DNA of 33,600 nucleotides from an uncultured Collinsella sp. GTDB lineage: Bacteria; Actinomycetota; Coriobacteriia; Coriobacteriales; Coriobacteriaceae. The stretch is from NCBI GenBank assembly GCA_900541675.1, contig UQKU01000027.1, positions 1 through 33,600 on the forward strand. Reading direction: 5' to 3'. The position numbers were made by a program, and so were the translations under genes. Of the stretch, positions 1 to 6,638 are shown in pieces (position 1 is the first letter of the stretch; each line of letters opens with the position of its first letter). The notes beneath the pieces are model-generated. The model saw only the letters and a program-made list of their open reading frames with translations. It was not told the origin of the DNA and ran no database searches.

Positions 1-11
1 CGGATTCGCGC

Positions 12-49
12 CTCAGGACTCAGCGCAACGCGTTGCGCTGAGTCCTGAG
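12..49. repeat. Perfect 38-bp palindrome
   Basis: Two 19-base arms, ctcaggactcagcgcaacg (12-30) and its exact reverse complement (31-49), abut with no spacer. Folded, this gives a very stable hairpin with a minimal loop. Neither side carries a T-tract, so it is not a textbook intrinsic terminator, although it could still end a gene lying left of the window. Confidence 0.8.
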
Positions 50-113
50 TCTGTTGCAATGAAGATGAGAATCAAGGCGAAAAACTCTTTTCAAAATTCT
101 TGAAAATTGGGGC

Positions 114-142
114 TTGCATCGCATGGCGTTCCTTGCAATAAT
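114..142 (+). promoter_or_regulatory. Candidate promoter of the tRNA cluster
   Basis: TTGCAT (114-119) and AATAAT (137-142) are separated by 17 bases. Transcription would begin about 20 bases before tRNA-His. An imperfect inverted repeat, ttttcaa/ttgaaaa, lies just upstream. This is inferred from spacing and hexamer match only. Confidence 0.5.
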
Positions 143-168
143 AGTCGAGCGCGAAGCGCACAGGACAC

Positions 169-246
169 GGTGGGTGTAGCTCAGTTGGCTAGAGCGACGG
201 GTTGTGGTCCCGTAGGTCGAGGGTTCGAGTCCCTTTACCCACCCCA
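169..246 (+). tRNA. tRNA-His (anticodon GTG)
   Basis: The cloverleaf is clear. The acceptor stem GTGGGTG pairs with TACCCAC, with one G-T pair. The D arm is normal, the anticodon stem ACGGG/CCCGT encloses TTGTGGT giving anticodon GTG, and the T arm contains TTCGAGT. An extra G at 169 opposes C243, the G-1 identity element of tRNA-His. CCA is encoded at 244-246. It is the first of three tRNA genes that probably share a transcript. Confidence 0.95.
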
Positions 247-268
247 GTTCTTGCTTCGTGTTGATATC

Positions 269-344
269 GGGTCGTTAGCTCAGTTGGTAGAGCAGGGGAC
301 TCTTAATCCCAAGGTCCAGGGTTCGACCCCCTGACGGCCCACCA
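269..344 (+). tRNA. tRNA-Lys (anticodon CTT), copy 1, CCA encoded
   Basis: Acceptor stem GGGTCGT pairs with ACGGCCC, with one T-G pair. The anticodon loop CTCTTAA gives anticodon CTT. The T loop is TTCGACC. The 3' CCA is encoded at 342-344. The gene starts 22 bases after tRNA-His and is almost identical to the second lysine tRNA at 388-460. Confidence 0.95.
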
Positions 345-357
345 CACGATATCTCCT

Positions 358-383
358 CTAAAGTCCGCCATAACGGACTTTAG
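358..383 (+). repeat. Hairpin between the two tRNA-Lys genes
   Basis: Arms ctaaagtccg (358-367) and cggactttag (374-383) are perfect complements around a six-base loop. The hairpin sits in the spacer between the two lysine tRNAs. It may be a processing signal or a weak terminator; a T-rich run (ctttggg) follows but is short. Confidence 0.6.
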
Positions 384-387
384 CTTT

Positions 388-460
388 GGGTCGTTAGCTC
401 AGTTGGTAGAGCAGGGGACTCTTAATCCCAAGGTCCAGGGTTCGAACCCCTGACGGCCCA
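388..460 (+). tRNA. tRNA-Lys (anticodon CTT), copy 2, no encoded CCA
   Basis: Same cloverleaf and CTT anticodon as the copy at 269-344. It differs in the T loop (TTCGAAC instead of TTCGACC). The discriminator A460 is followed by CCC, so CCA is not encoded and must be added by the CCA-adding enzyme. Tandem near-identical copies point to a local duplication. Confidence 0.95.
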
Positions 461-473
461 CCCAAAGATTGTA

Positions 474-508
474 AAAGCGACTGACTTCGGCTGGTCGCTT
501 TATTGTTG
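474..508 (+). terminator. Intrinsic terminator of the tRNA cluster
   Basis: Stem aaagcgac (474-481) pairs with gtcgcttt (494-501) around a loop that contains a c(TTCG)g tetraloop. It is followed by attgtt. It lies 13 bases after the last tRNA. Confidence 0.7.
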
Positions 509-679
509 ACCTCGCATGGGGTCGAACCCGAAAGGGCGCGGAGCTGAGCTGTCTGCACCGTGATTCCCTTAGGGAAAACACGGCTCAAGCCCCGTAAGCG
601 TGTTCTCCTTGGGGGAATCATACTTACGGGGCTCGATGCATGTTGAGAAATTGTGATCAAACTCAAAGTGTGAATCGAT
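509..679. other. Intergenic region with two similar tandem hairpins
   Basis: Two hairpins sit side by side between the tRNA terminator and the end of the flavoprotein gene. The first has ccgtg (558-562)/cacgg (579-583) enclosing ttccc/gggaa. The second has 11-base arms agccccgtaag (588-598)/cttacggggct (623-633) enclosing a ttctcc/ggggaa-type inner stem. The two inner parts are also imperfect inverted copies of each other. Neither has a good T-tract. They could end leftward transcription of the flavoprotein gene or be a repeat element. No convincing gene is seen. Confidence 0.55.
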
Positions 680-2206
680 TCAGTCTGCTCGATAGTGCGA
701 ACCGAGGCTTTCAGTCCGTTTGCGCATGGCTTTGACCATCTCCGCAGCCAGCTGAATCTGCGACTTTAGGCGGGCAAGGGCAGCGATCTCGCTGTCATTG
801 GCATGCGGATTATGCAGCGACGTCGCCTCGTCTTGTAGGCTTTCAAGCTCTTGAAGCGCCTCGGATAGGCCTGGTTCGGTCCTGTTGATCATGCAGTAGG
901 TGCTCATTGTGTGTTTGAGGCAGCGGGTTAGGCGCTCGGCGATTGCTGTAGCGATGCCATGCTCGGGGAGGGCGATATCCGCCGGTGTGCCAGCCTCGGA
1001 AGCGTCCAGTGCTGCTCGAGCCGCTGATGCGCCCGCGATACGCCCGAATACGATGCCATTGGCGCTCGATAGCCCTCCGATGCGGTCGGCGCCGTGCATG
1101 CCGCCTGTTGCCTCGCCACAGGCGTAGAGGCCCTCAACTCCCGTGTACGCGGTCTTGTCGATCTTGATGCCGCCGTTGGCCGCGTGGGCATACATCGCCA
1201 CACGCATCTCGTCGCTCGGAGCGATACCATGCTCGTCTTGTAGCCAAGTGGCAAAGGTCTCCACGAACTCGGGAACATCCTTGCGAGGGAAGTCGTAGTG
1301 GAGCGCCAGACCTTCGTCACCTGCCTGATCGATGGCAAGATCGATGGCGCGGGAGGCCAAGCGCGAGGTGAAAGGACCATATCCGGAGCGCTGCTCAAGC
1401 AGATCGTCTAACTTTTCGTTGGCAATGTCGACCGGTTGGTCAAACTTGACATAGCGCCAGGTTTTTTCGTTGAAGACCAGGTTGCGCCTTGGTTCAATGA
1501 AGCCGGGCATCATCTGCATGAACTCTATATTGGTTAGGGATGCGCCGTGCGCCTGTGCGATGGCTTGTGTTGAGCTGAGCACGTCGGCGGAAGTGAGGCT
1601 GCGCTCGAACAGGCCGCCCGTGCCGCCGGCGGCGATGATAGTGGCTTTAGCTGTAAAAGTCACGATGCGCTCGTCTGTTTGGTTATAGAGCACGGCGCCG
1701 GTAATCTTTCCGGTTGTGTCCTCAACAAGGTCGATAAGCTCGTGGCGGGGGAGCAGGCGAATGCCAAGCAACTCGATTTGGGCAGCACACGCGTCCTCAA
1801 GGGGCTTGCGGGTGAGGCCGCGCCACATTCTCGTCTTGTGGTCGAAGCAGGGGATAAATTGCTTTTGCTGGGCGCTTTCGGCGCTTTGCGGACGCTGGAG
1901 TTCTACGCCCAGATCCTGTTCGAGCCAGTCAATCGCTTGGGGAATGCCGTGGACGAACGTCTGGATGAGTTCGGGGTCGGCAACGCCGCCACCGACGGTT
2001 TGGATGGTATCGATAAGGTCCTGTTCGTCGTCTTCGTTGACGGGACCAATAAGCCCGAGGCCCCAGGTGCCCGGGAAGAAGCTCGATCCGCTCATGGTCT
2101 TGCCAGCGCATGCGATGGCAACGGTCGCGCCCGCGCGTGCTGCTTCTATGGCGGCGCAAAGGCCCGCGATGCCCGATCCGATTACCAGTACATCAGTTGA
2201 TTCCAT
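680..2206 (-). CDS. FAD-dependent oxidoreductase, NadB/fumarate-reductase flavoprotein type
   Basis: A 508-residue flavoprotein of the succinate dehydrogenase/fumarate reductase/L-aspartate oxidase flavoprotein superfamily. The N-terminus has the dinucleotide-binding motif VIGSGIAGL (G10, G12, G15). An AAGGTGGL segment lies mid-protein. A late FAD-binding segment reads GLYACGEATGGMHGADRIGG. The chosen ATG (2206) has an AAAGGA site seven bases upstream; a longer reading to 2326 would add 40 residues before the FAD motif and is less likely. There is no export signal and no haem-binding or iron-sulfur motif, so it is probably a soluble cytoplasmic enzyme. The motif HGADRIGGLSSANG differs from classical NadB, so the substrate is not assigned. 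It is a single gene, not linked to NAD or fumarate reductase genes in this window. Confidence 0.85.
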   Translation of the reverse strand: MESTDVLVIGSGIAGLCAAIEAARAGATVAIACAGKTMSGSSFFPGTWGLGLIGPVNEDDEQDLIDTIQTVGGGVADPELIQTFVHGIPQAIDWLEQDLGVELQRPQSAESAQQKQFIPCFDHKTRMWRGLTRKPLEDACAAQIELLGIRLLPRHELIDLVEDTTGKITGAVLYNQTDERIVTFTAKATIIAAGGTGGLFERSLTSADVLSSTQAIAQAHGASLTNIEFMQMMPGFIEPRRNLVFNEKTWRYVKFDQPVDIANEKLDDLLEQRSGYGPFTSRLASRAIDLAIDQAGDEGLALHYDFPRKDVPEFVETFATWLQDEHGIAPSDEMRVAMYAHAANGGIKIDKTAYTGVEGLYACGEATGGMHGADRIGGLSSANGIVFGRIAGASAARAALDASEAGTPADIALPEHGIATAIAERLTRCLKHTMSTYCMINRTEPGLSEALQELESLQDEATSLHNPHANDSEIAALARLKSQIQLAAEMVKAMRKRTESLGSHYRAD

Positions 2207-2516
2207 AGGATTCCTTTCTCGTTCGCGCATTGTCGCACGGGTGATCGGCAAAGGTGTCGTGAAGACATAGGTATTCGGTAAAGGGCCAAAATGGAAGGTG
2301 GGCGTCACCGATGCTTTATCGCCCAATATATTCTTCTCAATAAGTTGCGGTGAAATTGGGACTCACAAGGCTTCTGGAGCAGTCAGATGGCCTGTATTTA
2401 CTCGCAACTGGTATACCGGGAGGACCGCTAAGAAGTTGCGGTGGAATAGTTCCTGTTTGGAAGGATGGGGCGGCTGTTTAGGAACTGTTTCACCGCAACT
2501 GAGGGAGGGACAAAAA
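2207..2516. other. Intergenic region with repeated agttgcggtg element
   Basis: Between the flavoprotein start and the terminator of the GGGtGRT operon, agttgcggtg occurs at 2343 and 2434, and in inverted orientation ending at 2500. Arms 2434-2454 and 2480-2500 match at 19 of 21 positions in inverted orientation around a 25-base loop. This resembles a REP-like or BIME-like intergenic repeat. No gene is supported here. Confidence 0.6.
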
Positions 2517-2546
2517 AGAGCCGCCACCCGGGTGGGTAGCGGCTCT
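2512..2546 (-). terminator. Intrinsic terminator of the GGGtGRT/scaffold operon
   Basis: On the minus strand, agagccgc pairs with gcggctct (2539-2546 and 2517-2524), with an inner ccaccc/gggtgg stem, followed by a run of six T. It lies about 35 bases beyond the stop codon at 2581. Confidence 0.9.
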
Positions 2547-2580
2547 AAAACTCAACTATATGAGCATCGCGCGGGCGCGA

Positions 2581-3585
2581 TTAGGCCTTGAGGGCCTCCT
2601 CGACGGCGACAGCGCAGGCGACGGTGGCACCGACCATGGGGTTGTTGCCCATGCCGATGAGACCCATCATGTCGACGTGCGCAGGCACGGAGGAAGAACC
2701 GGCGAACTGGGCGTCGGAGTGCATACGGCCCATGGTGTCGGTCATGCCGTAAGAGGCAGGGCCGGCGCCCATGTTGTCCGGGTGCAGGGTACGGCCAGTG
2801 CCGCCACCAGAAGCGACGGAGAAGTACTTCTTGCCAGCCTCGAGGCGCTCCTTCTTGTAGGTGCCAGCGACGGGGTGCTGGAAGCGCGTCGGGTTGGTGG
2901 AGTTGCCGGTGATCGAGATGTCGACGTTCTCGTGCCACATGATGGCAACGCCCTCGCGGACGTCGTCGGCGCCGTAGCAGTTGACGGCGGCGCGGGGACC
3001 ATCGGAGTAGGGGATGGTCTCGACGACCTTGAGCTCGCCCGTGAAGTAGTCGAACTGGGTCTTCACGTAGGTGAAGCCGTTGATGCGGGCGATAATCTGA
3101 GCGGCGTCCTTGCCCAGACCGTTGAGGATAACGCGCAGCGGCTTCTTGCGAGCCTTGTTGGCGTTCAGAGCCAGGCCGATAGCGCCCTCAGCGGCAGCGA
3201 AGGACTCGTGGCCAGCCAGGAAGGCGAAGCACTCGGTGTCGTCGGAGAGCAGCATAGCGCCCAGGTTGCCGTGGCCCAGACCGACCTTGCGGTCCTCGGC
3301 GACGGAGCCGGGAACGGTGAAGGCCTGGATGCCCTCGCCGATGATGGCGGCAGCCTCAGAAGCGGTCTTGGCGCCACGCTTGACAGCGAGAGCGCAGCCG
3401 AGGGTGTAGGCCCACTCGGCGTTCTGAAAGGCGATGGACTGGGTGTTGTTGACGATCTCACGCGGGTTGAAGCCCTTGTCGGTGCAGATCTGCAGAGCTT
3501 CCTCGAGGGAGGCGATGCCGTTGTCGGCGAGGCACTTGTTGATCTTGTCAGCGCGGCGCTCGTAACCTTCGAACGTAACAGTCAT
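2581..3585 (-). CDS. GGGtGRT family protein
   Basis: A 334-residue protein recognised by the family signature GGGTGRT at about residues 260-266. The rest is also typical: a conserved AxxGHESFAAAEGA segment near residues 123-135, an NGLGKDAAQIIARING stretch near 155-170 and a glycine/methionine-rich C-terminus (GLIGMGNNPMVGATVA). The biochemical function of the family is not established. There is no signal peptide or membrane segment, so it is cytoplasmic. It has a GGGAGG ribosome site and follows the NifU-like scaffold gene by 18 bases, so the two are co-transcribed. That pairing suggests a role in metal or Fe-S cluster handling, which is inference. Confidence 0.9.
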   Translation of the reverse strand: MTVTFEGYERRADKINKCLADNGIASLEEALQICTDKGFNPREIVNNTQSIAFQNAEWAYTLGCALAVKRGAKTASEAAAIIGEGIQAFTVPGSVAEDRKVGLGHGNLGAMLLSDDTECFAFLAGHESFAAAEGAIGLALNANKARKKPLRVILNGLGKDAAQIIARINGFTYVKTQFDYFTGELKVVETIPYSDGPRAAVNCYGADDVREGVAIMWHENVDISITGNSTNPTRFQHPVAGTYKKERLEAGKKYFSVASGGGTGRTLHPDNMGAGPASYGMTDTMGRMHSDAQFAGSSSVPAHVDMMGLIGMGNNPMVGATVACAVAVEEALKA

Positions 3586-3603
3586 AGTTATTTCCCTCCC
3601 TTT

Positions 3604-4338
3604 CTACTCGTGAACCGGGAACACGCTGGCGACGGAGTGAGTCTCCTCGTCGGTGCGCGGGTCGATGTACTTGGCAGCGTTCTCCCACTGACCATAGTGG
3701 CCCATAGCGCCAGCGATGGCCTCCTCGGGGGTCTTGCCGGCCTTGACGGCGTCGGTGAACTTACCGAGGTTCAGGAACTCGAACGCGATGATCTCGTTCT
3801 TGTCGTTGAGAGCCATGCGGGTGACGTAGCCCTGAGCGAGCTCGAGGTAACGAGCGCCCTTGGCCTTGGTGCCGAACATGGTGCCGACCTGAGAGCGAAG
3901 GCCCTTGCCGAGGTCGTCGAGGGAGGCGCCCACGGGCAGGCCGCCCTCGGAGAACGCGGTCTGGCTGCGGCCGTAAACGATCTGCAGGAAGATCTCGCGC
4001 ATAGCGACGTTGATGGCGTCGCAGACGAGGTCGGTGTTGAGGGCCTCGAGGATGGTCTTGCCGGGAAGGATCTCGGAAGCCATGGCGGCAGAGTGGGTCA
4101 TGCCCGAGCAGCCGATGGTCTCAACGAGGGCCTCCTCGATGATGCCGTCCTTGACGTTCAGCGTGAGCTTGCAGGCGCCCTGCTGAGGTGCGCACCAACC
4201 CACACCGTGCGTAAGACCGGAGATGTCGGAAATCTCCTTAGCCTGGACCCACTTGCCCTCCTCGGGGATGGGTGCGGGGCCGTGGTATGCACCCTTGGCA
4301 ACGGGGCACATGTTCTCCACTTCCTGTGAGTACTGCAT
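3604..4338 (-). CDS. NifU-like iron-sulfur cluster assembly scaffold protein (GGGtGRT partner)
   Basis: A 244-residue protein similar to the NifU/IscU scaffold N-terminal fold but longer than the usual 130-150 residues. Candidate cluster ligands are C49 and C56 (GWCAPQQGAC), C77 (GCSGMTHSAA) and C106 (LVCDAIN); C11 lies in the N-terminal segment. Known scaffolds hold a transient Fe-S cluster before transfer to target proteins. The ATG at 4338 has a GGAG site five to eight bases upstream. An in-frame upstream extension of 28 residues is not favoured because it lacks such a site. It is first in a two-gene operon with the GGGtGRT gene. It is distinct from SufU, encoded 2 kb away, so this genome has at least two scaffold-type proteins. 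Confidence 0.85.
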   Translation of the reverse strand: MQYSQEVENMCPVAKGAYHGPAPIPEEGKWVQAKEISDISGLTHGVGWCAPQQGACKLTLNVKDGIIEEALVETIGCSGMTHSAAMASEILPGKTILEALNTDLVCDAINVAMREIFLQIVYGRSQTAFSEGGLPVGASLDDLGKGLRSQVGTMFGTKAKGARYLELAQGYVTRMALNDKNEIIAFEFLNLGKFTDAVKAGKTPEEAIAGAMGHYGQWENAAKYIDPRTDEETHSVASVFPVHE

Positions 4339-4668
4339 GCCTCTCCTCTCTATCGTGTTGGCGTCCCGTCTGGGGGTCGTGGCTGGCGATTGCCGGGCGA
4401 CCCTTCGAAAGGGACATGACATGCAGCTCCTATAATACCGCGAAATGCACGGAATATTCGGCGAACGGCGCAGTTTTCGTAGCGAGAAGCGCGGAACTTA
4501 CAATTGAAACGATTTAACTAGATTGTTTGCTGTTGTGCGGTCCGTTGAAGGGGGTCGGTTCTGGTCAAGCGTTTGGCAAGGCTGAGTTGCCTGACCTGTG
4601 GCTATGTTGCCGTTCGCCGTCGGTTTGCCGCCTTTTACCGTCGACGGGTTCCATTTTGCGTGAATGTT
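4339..4668. other. Divergent intergenic region, no gene seen
   Basis: This separates the leftward scaffold gene from the rightward transposase-like gene. On the minus strand it holds a TATTATA box (4431-4437) that could be the -10 of the scaffold operon, without a clear -35. Short open frames in it lack ribosome sites and family features. Confidence 0.5.
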
Positions 4669-4697
4669 TTGATGGCACGTTTCAATCGTGATGTATT
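4669..4697 (+). promoter_or_regulatory. Candidate promoter of the RAYT-like gene
   Basis: TTGATG (4669-4674) and TGTATT (4692-4697) are spaced by 17 bases, 34 bases before the ATG. Pattern match only. Confidence 0.35.
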
Positions 4698-4730
4698 GGA
4701 TGGTAAGCAGATCCCGGCGAAGGGAGCGCC

Positions 4731-5543
4731 ATGCAGCGCGTTTGGAAAACGATCACCGGTTTTTACCATGTTTGTGCCCGCGGTATGGGCGGGCAGTTGA
4801 TCTTTGAGAGCGACGAGGACCGGTGGGAGTTTTTGGAACTGATGCGCGACTGCTGCCGCGATGCCCAGGTGACGATTGTGGCGTGGTGCCTCATGAGCGA
4901 CTACGCGGATCTGGTGCTTTTGGATTACGAGGACGAAATGAGCGCAGCCATGCAGCGGCTACTGTTGACGTATGCTCGTCGGTTCAATAAGCGTACCGGG
5001 CGCGCGGGCTGCCTATTTCGCGAACGTTTTGAGCGCCGCTCGCTCGATACCGACCGGCAGGTGATGGAGGCTATTCGCTCCGTGTACGCCAATCCGCAGG
5101 AGGCGGGCATTAGCCTAATCGAGCGTTATCCCTGGAGCAGCTTTGCGGAGCATCTGCGCGCTTACGACAGTGATGCGGCTGATGTCACGAGGGGATTTTC
5201 CGATCCTTCTTGCGTGCTTGAGCTTTTTGGTTCTGCCGAGGGCTTTATTGCCTATTCGCTAGCGATGTCCGGCGGCGGCGAGCCAGCGCTGTGCGATATG
5301 AAAGAGACGGAGTGGGAACGCCACGCCTTTGCCGACAAGTTGGCGAAGAGCCTCGGGGTTCCGCTCCGCGGGGTTAAAGCCGCACCGCCGGCGCGGCGCG
5401 ATAGTGTTGTTCTCGGATTACACGATGCCGGTTTTACGGTGCGCCAGATTGAGCACTATACCGGGATTGGCAAAAGTACGGTTTCTCGTATTGTGCGGAC
5501 CCGCACGGGGGCGGCGATGCGGGCTGGCGGAAACGTGATGTAG
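4731..5543 (+). CDS. RAYT/IS200-like (Y1_Tnp) transposase homologue with degenerate HUH motif and C-terminal HTH
   Basis: A 270-residue protein of the REP-associated tyrosine transposase family. Residues 10-35 (FYHVCARGMGGQLIF) match the family start. Residues 53-61 read CLMSDYADL where the family has CLMPNHFHL, so both metal-binding histidines of the HUH motif are replaced (Y58, D60). The catalytic-type tyrosine is kept in SVYANPQEAG (Y119), as is YPWSSF. Residues 221-256 form a helix-turn-helix (AGFTVRQIEHYTGIGKSTVS). A good ribosome site (AAGGGAG) precedes the ATG, and the frame is intact over its full length. The loss of HUH predicts no DNA nicking, so it may persist as a DNA-binding protein. 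No terminal repeats of an insertion sequence were found around it. Confidence 0.85.
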   Translation: MQRVWKTITGFYHVCARGMGGQLIFESDEDRWEFLELMRDCCRDAQVTIVAWCLMSDYADLVLLDYEDEMSAAMQRLLLTYARRFNKRTGRAGCLFRERFERRSLDTDRQVMEAIRSVYANPQEAGISLIERYPWSSFAEHLRAYDSDAADVTRGFSDPSCVLELFGSAEGFIAYSLAMSGGGEPALCDMKETEWERHAFADKLAKSLGVPLRGVKAAPPARRDSVVLGLHDAGFTVRQIEHYTGIGKSTVSRIVRTRTGAAMRAGGNVM

Positions 5544-6146
5544 GGCTGCCTGTGCACCGCGGCAGGGGGTCGTTCATGCGCCGCAACCTGCGTTCTAAAT
5601 GATTGGTACGCTGACTGCACTTCTTGATATGCATAGAACGATTGCCGTCTTGCATAAAAATACGGCTCAGTCCGGTTTTATCCGCGCCTACCCCCGTCCA
5701 CACCGTGCAAAAAGCGGAGTTTTCAGCATCGTGGTGCTGTCGGCACCGCTGTAATCTTGAAATATATGGGTCCCGAAGCCATTTATGCCTGCCGATGTGC
5801 CTCCAAAGCGCATGCTTGTGACCCCTGAGACCACTATGCTTGTTCTAAAACGATATAAAAGGGTGCCTGGAGACGTTGATTAACGCTTTCAATGCGTATA
5901 CACGCAACTTGGCGTGCTGAAAGCTCGCAAAAATGCACGCCGCACCCTATGGGACCCGTCTGTGGCGGGCGCGAAGCGAACCGGAGCCCAGCAGGACGGG
6001 GCATGGGGCGTTGCTTGGGGTGCCCGTGGCTCTGTCGCTAGCCGTTGGCACTGTGGAAAACGTCCGTGTTTGCGGCTGGCTGTTCGGTAAATGACAGGGC
6101 GAGCGCCGGACGCGCGAACTTTGTGTGTCCGAGGCGTTATGAAAAA
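5544..6146. other. Long intergenic region with hairpins, no confident gene
   Basis: No open frame here has a ribosome site plus family features. The sequence does hold structure. An imperfect hairpin gtggtgc-tgtcg-gcaccgc lies near 5731-5749. A nested set of inverted repeats lies at 5860-5948, preceded by an AT-rich TATAAA-type box (5854-5859). The right end is occupied by the suf terminator. It might encode a small RNA; no known RNA family was recognised (checked by eye for RNase P, tmRNA and SRP hallmarks). Confidence 0.5.
5860..5948. repeat. Nested inverted repeats (possible structured RNA)
   Basis: From outside inwards: agggtgc (5860-5866)/gcaccct (5942-5948); gctttca (5885-5891)/tgaaagc (5918-5924); tgcgt (5893-5897)/acgca (5902-5906) with loop atac. 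An alternative pairing, ggcgtgc (5911-5917)/gcacgcc (5935-5941), competes with the middle stem. Nesting of three exact stems in 90 bases is suggestive of RNA structure. Confidence 0.5.
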
Positions 6147-6175
6147 GCCGAGCCGCCCGTATTGGGCGGCTCGGC
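6142..6175 (-). terminator. Intrinsic terminator of the suf operon
   Basis: A 12-base perfect stem, gccgagccgccc (6147-6158)/gggcggctcggc (6164-6175), with a five-base loop. On the minus strand it is followed by TTTTT. It lies about 40 bases after the sufU stop. Confidence 0.95.
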
Positions 6176-6215
6176 AATCAAACCCTTTGATCTGGGGCAT
6201 CCGCTTCTGGCTAGT

Positions 6216-6638
6216 TTACCCTTCGAGCATGCCGTCGAGGGTGCGCCAGGCTAACTCGGCGCATTTGACGCGGGCGGGCATGTGCGAGATGTCCTGGAGC
6301 TGGGCGGCCTCGTCCAGGTCTTCCAGGTCTTCCTCGGAGAGCTGCTCGCCACGGATCATGGCGAGGAAAAGCCCTGCCAGACGACGTGCTTCCTCGACCG
6401 TCTCGCCGGTGATGAGGTCGGCCATGATATCGGCGCTGGCCTGGCTGATGGCGCAGCCGTGACCGGTAAAGGAGGCCTCCTCGATCACGTTGTTCTCGAC
6501 ACGCAGCTGCAGAGTGAGCTCATCGCCGCAGCTGGGGTTGATGCCGTCGTGCTCGTGCGTGGGGGCATCCATCTCGTACTTGTAGTCGGGGTGCGAGTTG
6601 TGCTCCATAAACGTGGTAGAGGTGTACAGATTACCCAT
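6216..6638 (-). CDS. sufU: SufU, Fe-S cluster assembly/sulfur-relay protein
   Basis: A 140-residue cytoplasmic SufU. In characterised bacteria SufU takes sulfur from the SufS persulfide through its zinc site and passes it to the SufBCD scaffold. Zn/Fe-S ligands are visible: C37 and D39 (NPSCGD), C62 (GHGCAISQAS) and C126 (RVKCAELAW). The ATG lies inside the end of sufS as ATGGGTAA, an eight-base overlap that implies translational coupling, with GGAG eight bases upstream. A longer in-frame reading to 6905 lies entirely over sufS and is rejected. It is the last gene of the sufCBDSU operon and is followed by a strong terminator. Confidence 0.95.
   Translation of the reverse strand: MGNLYTSTTFMEHNSHPDYKYEMDAPTHEHDGINPSCGDELTLQLRVENNVIEEASFTGHGCAISQASADIMADLITGETVEEARRLAGLFLAMIRGEQLSEEDLEDLDEAAQLQDISHMPARVKCAELAWRTLDGMLEG

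Noticed and set aside
394..666. Minus-strand open frame over the second tRNA-Lys
   Set aside because: It is an antisense translation of a tRNA gene (the well-known VRTLDLGIKSPLL-type artefact) and has no ribosome site.
2560..4329. 589-codon plus-strand open frame opposite the GGGtGRT and scaffold genes
   Set aside because: Its length results from GC-biased codon positions of two recognisable genes on the other strand; its composition is valine/glycine/leucine-rich and it matches no family.
4669..5900. Complete insertion sequence around the RAYT-like gene
   Set aside because: No terminal inverted repeats, target duplication or IS200-type end hairpins could be found flanking the gene.
5860..6140. 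Gap after the RAYT gene read as RNase P RNA, tmRNA or SRP RNA
   Set aside because: None of the hallmark conserved segments of these RNAs is visible on either strand.
5889..6200. 103-codon minus-strand frame after the suf terminator
   Set aside because: It runs through the terminator hairpin, has no ribosome site and no recognisable features.
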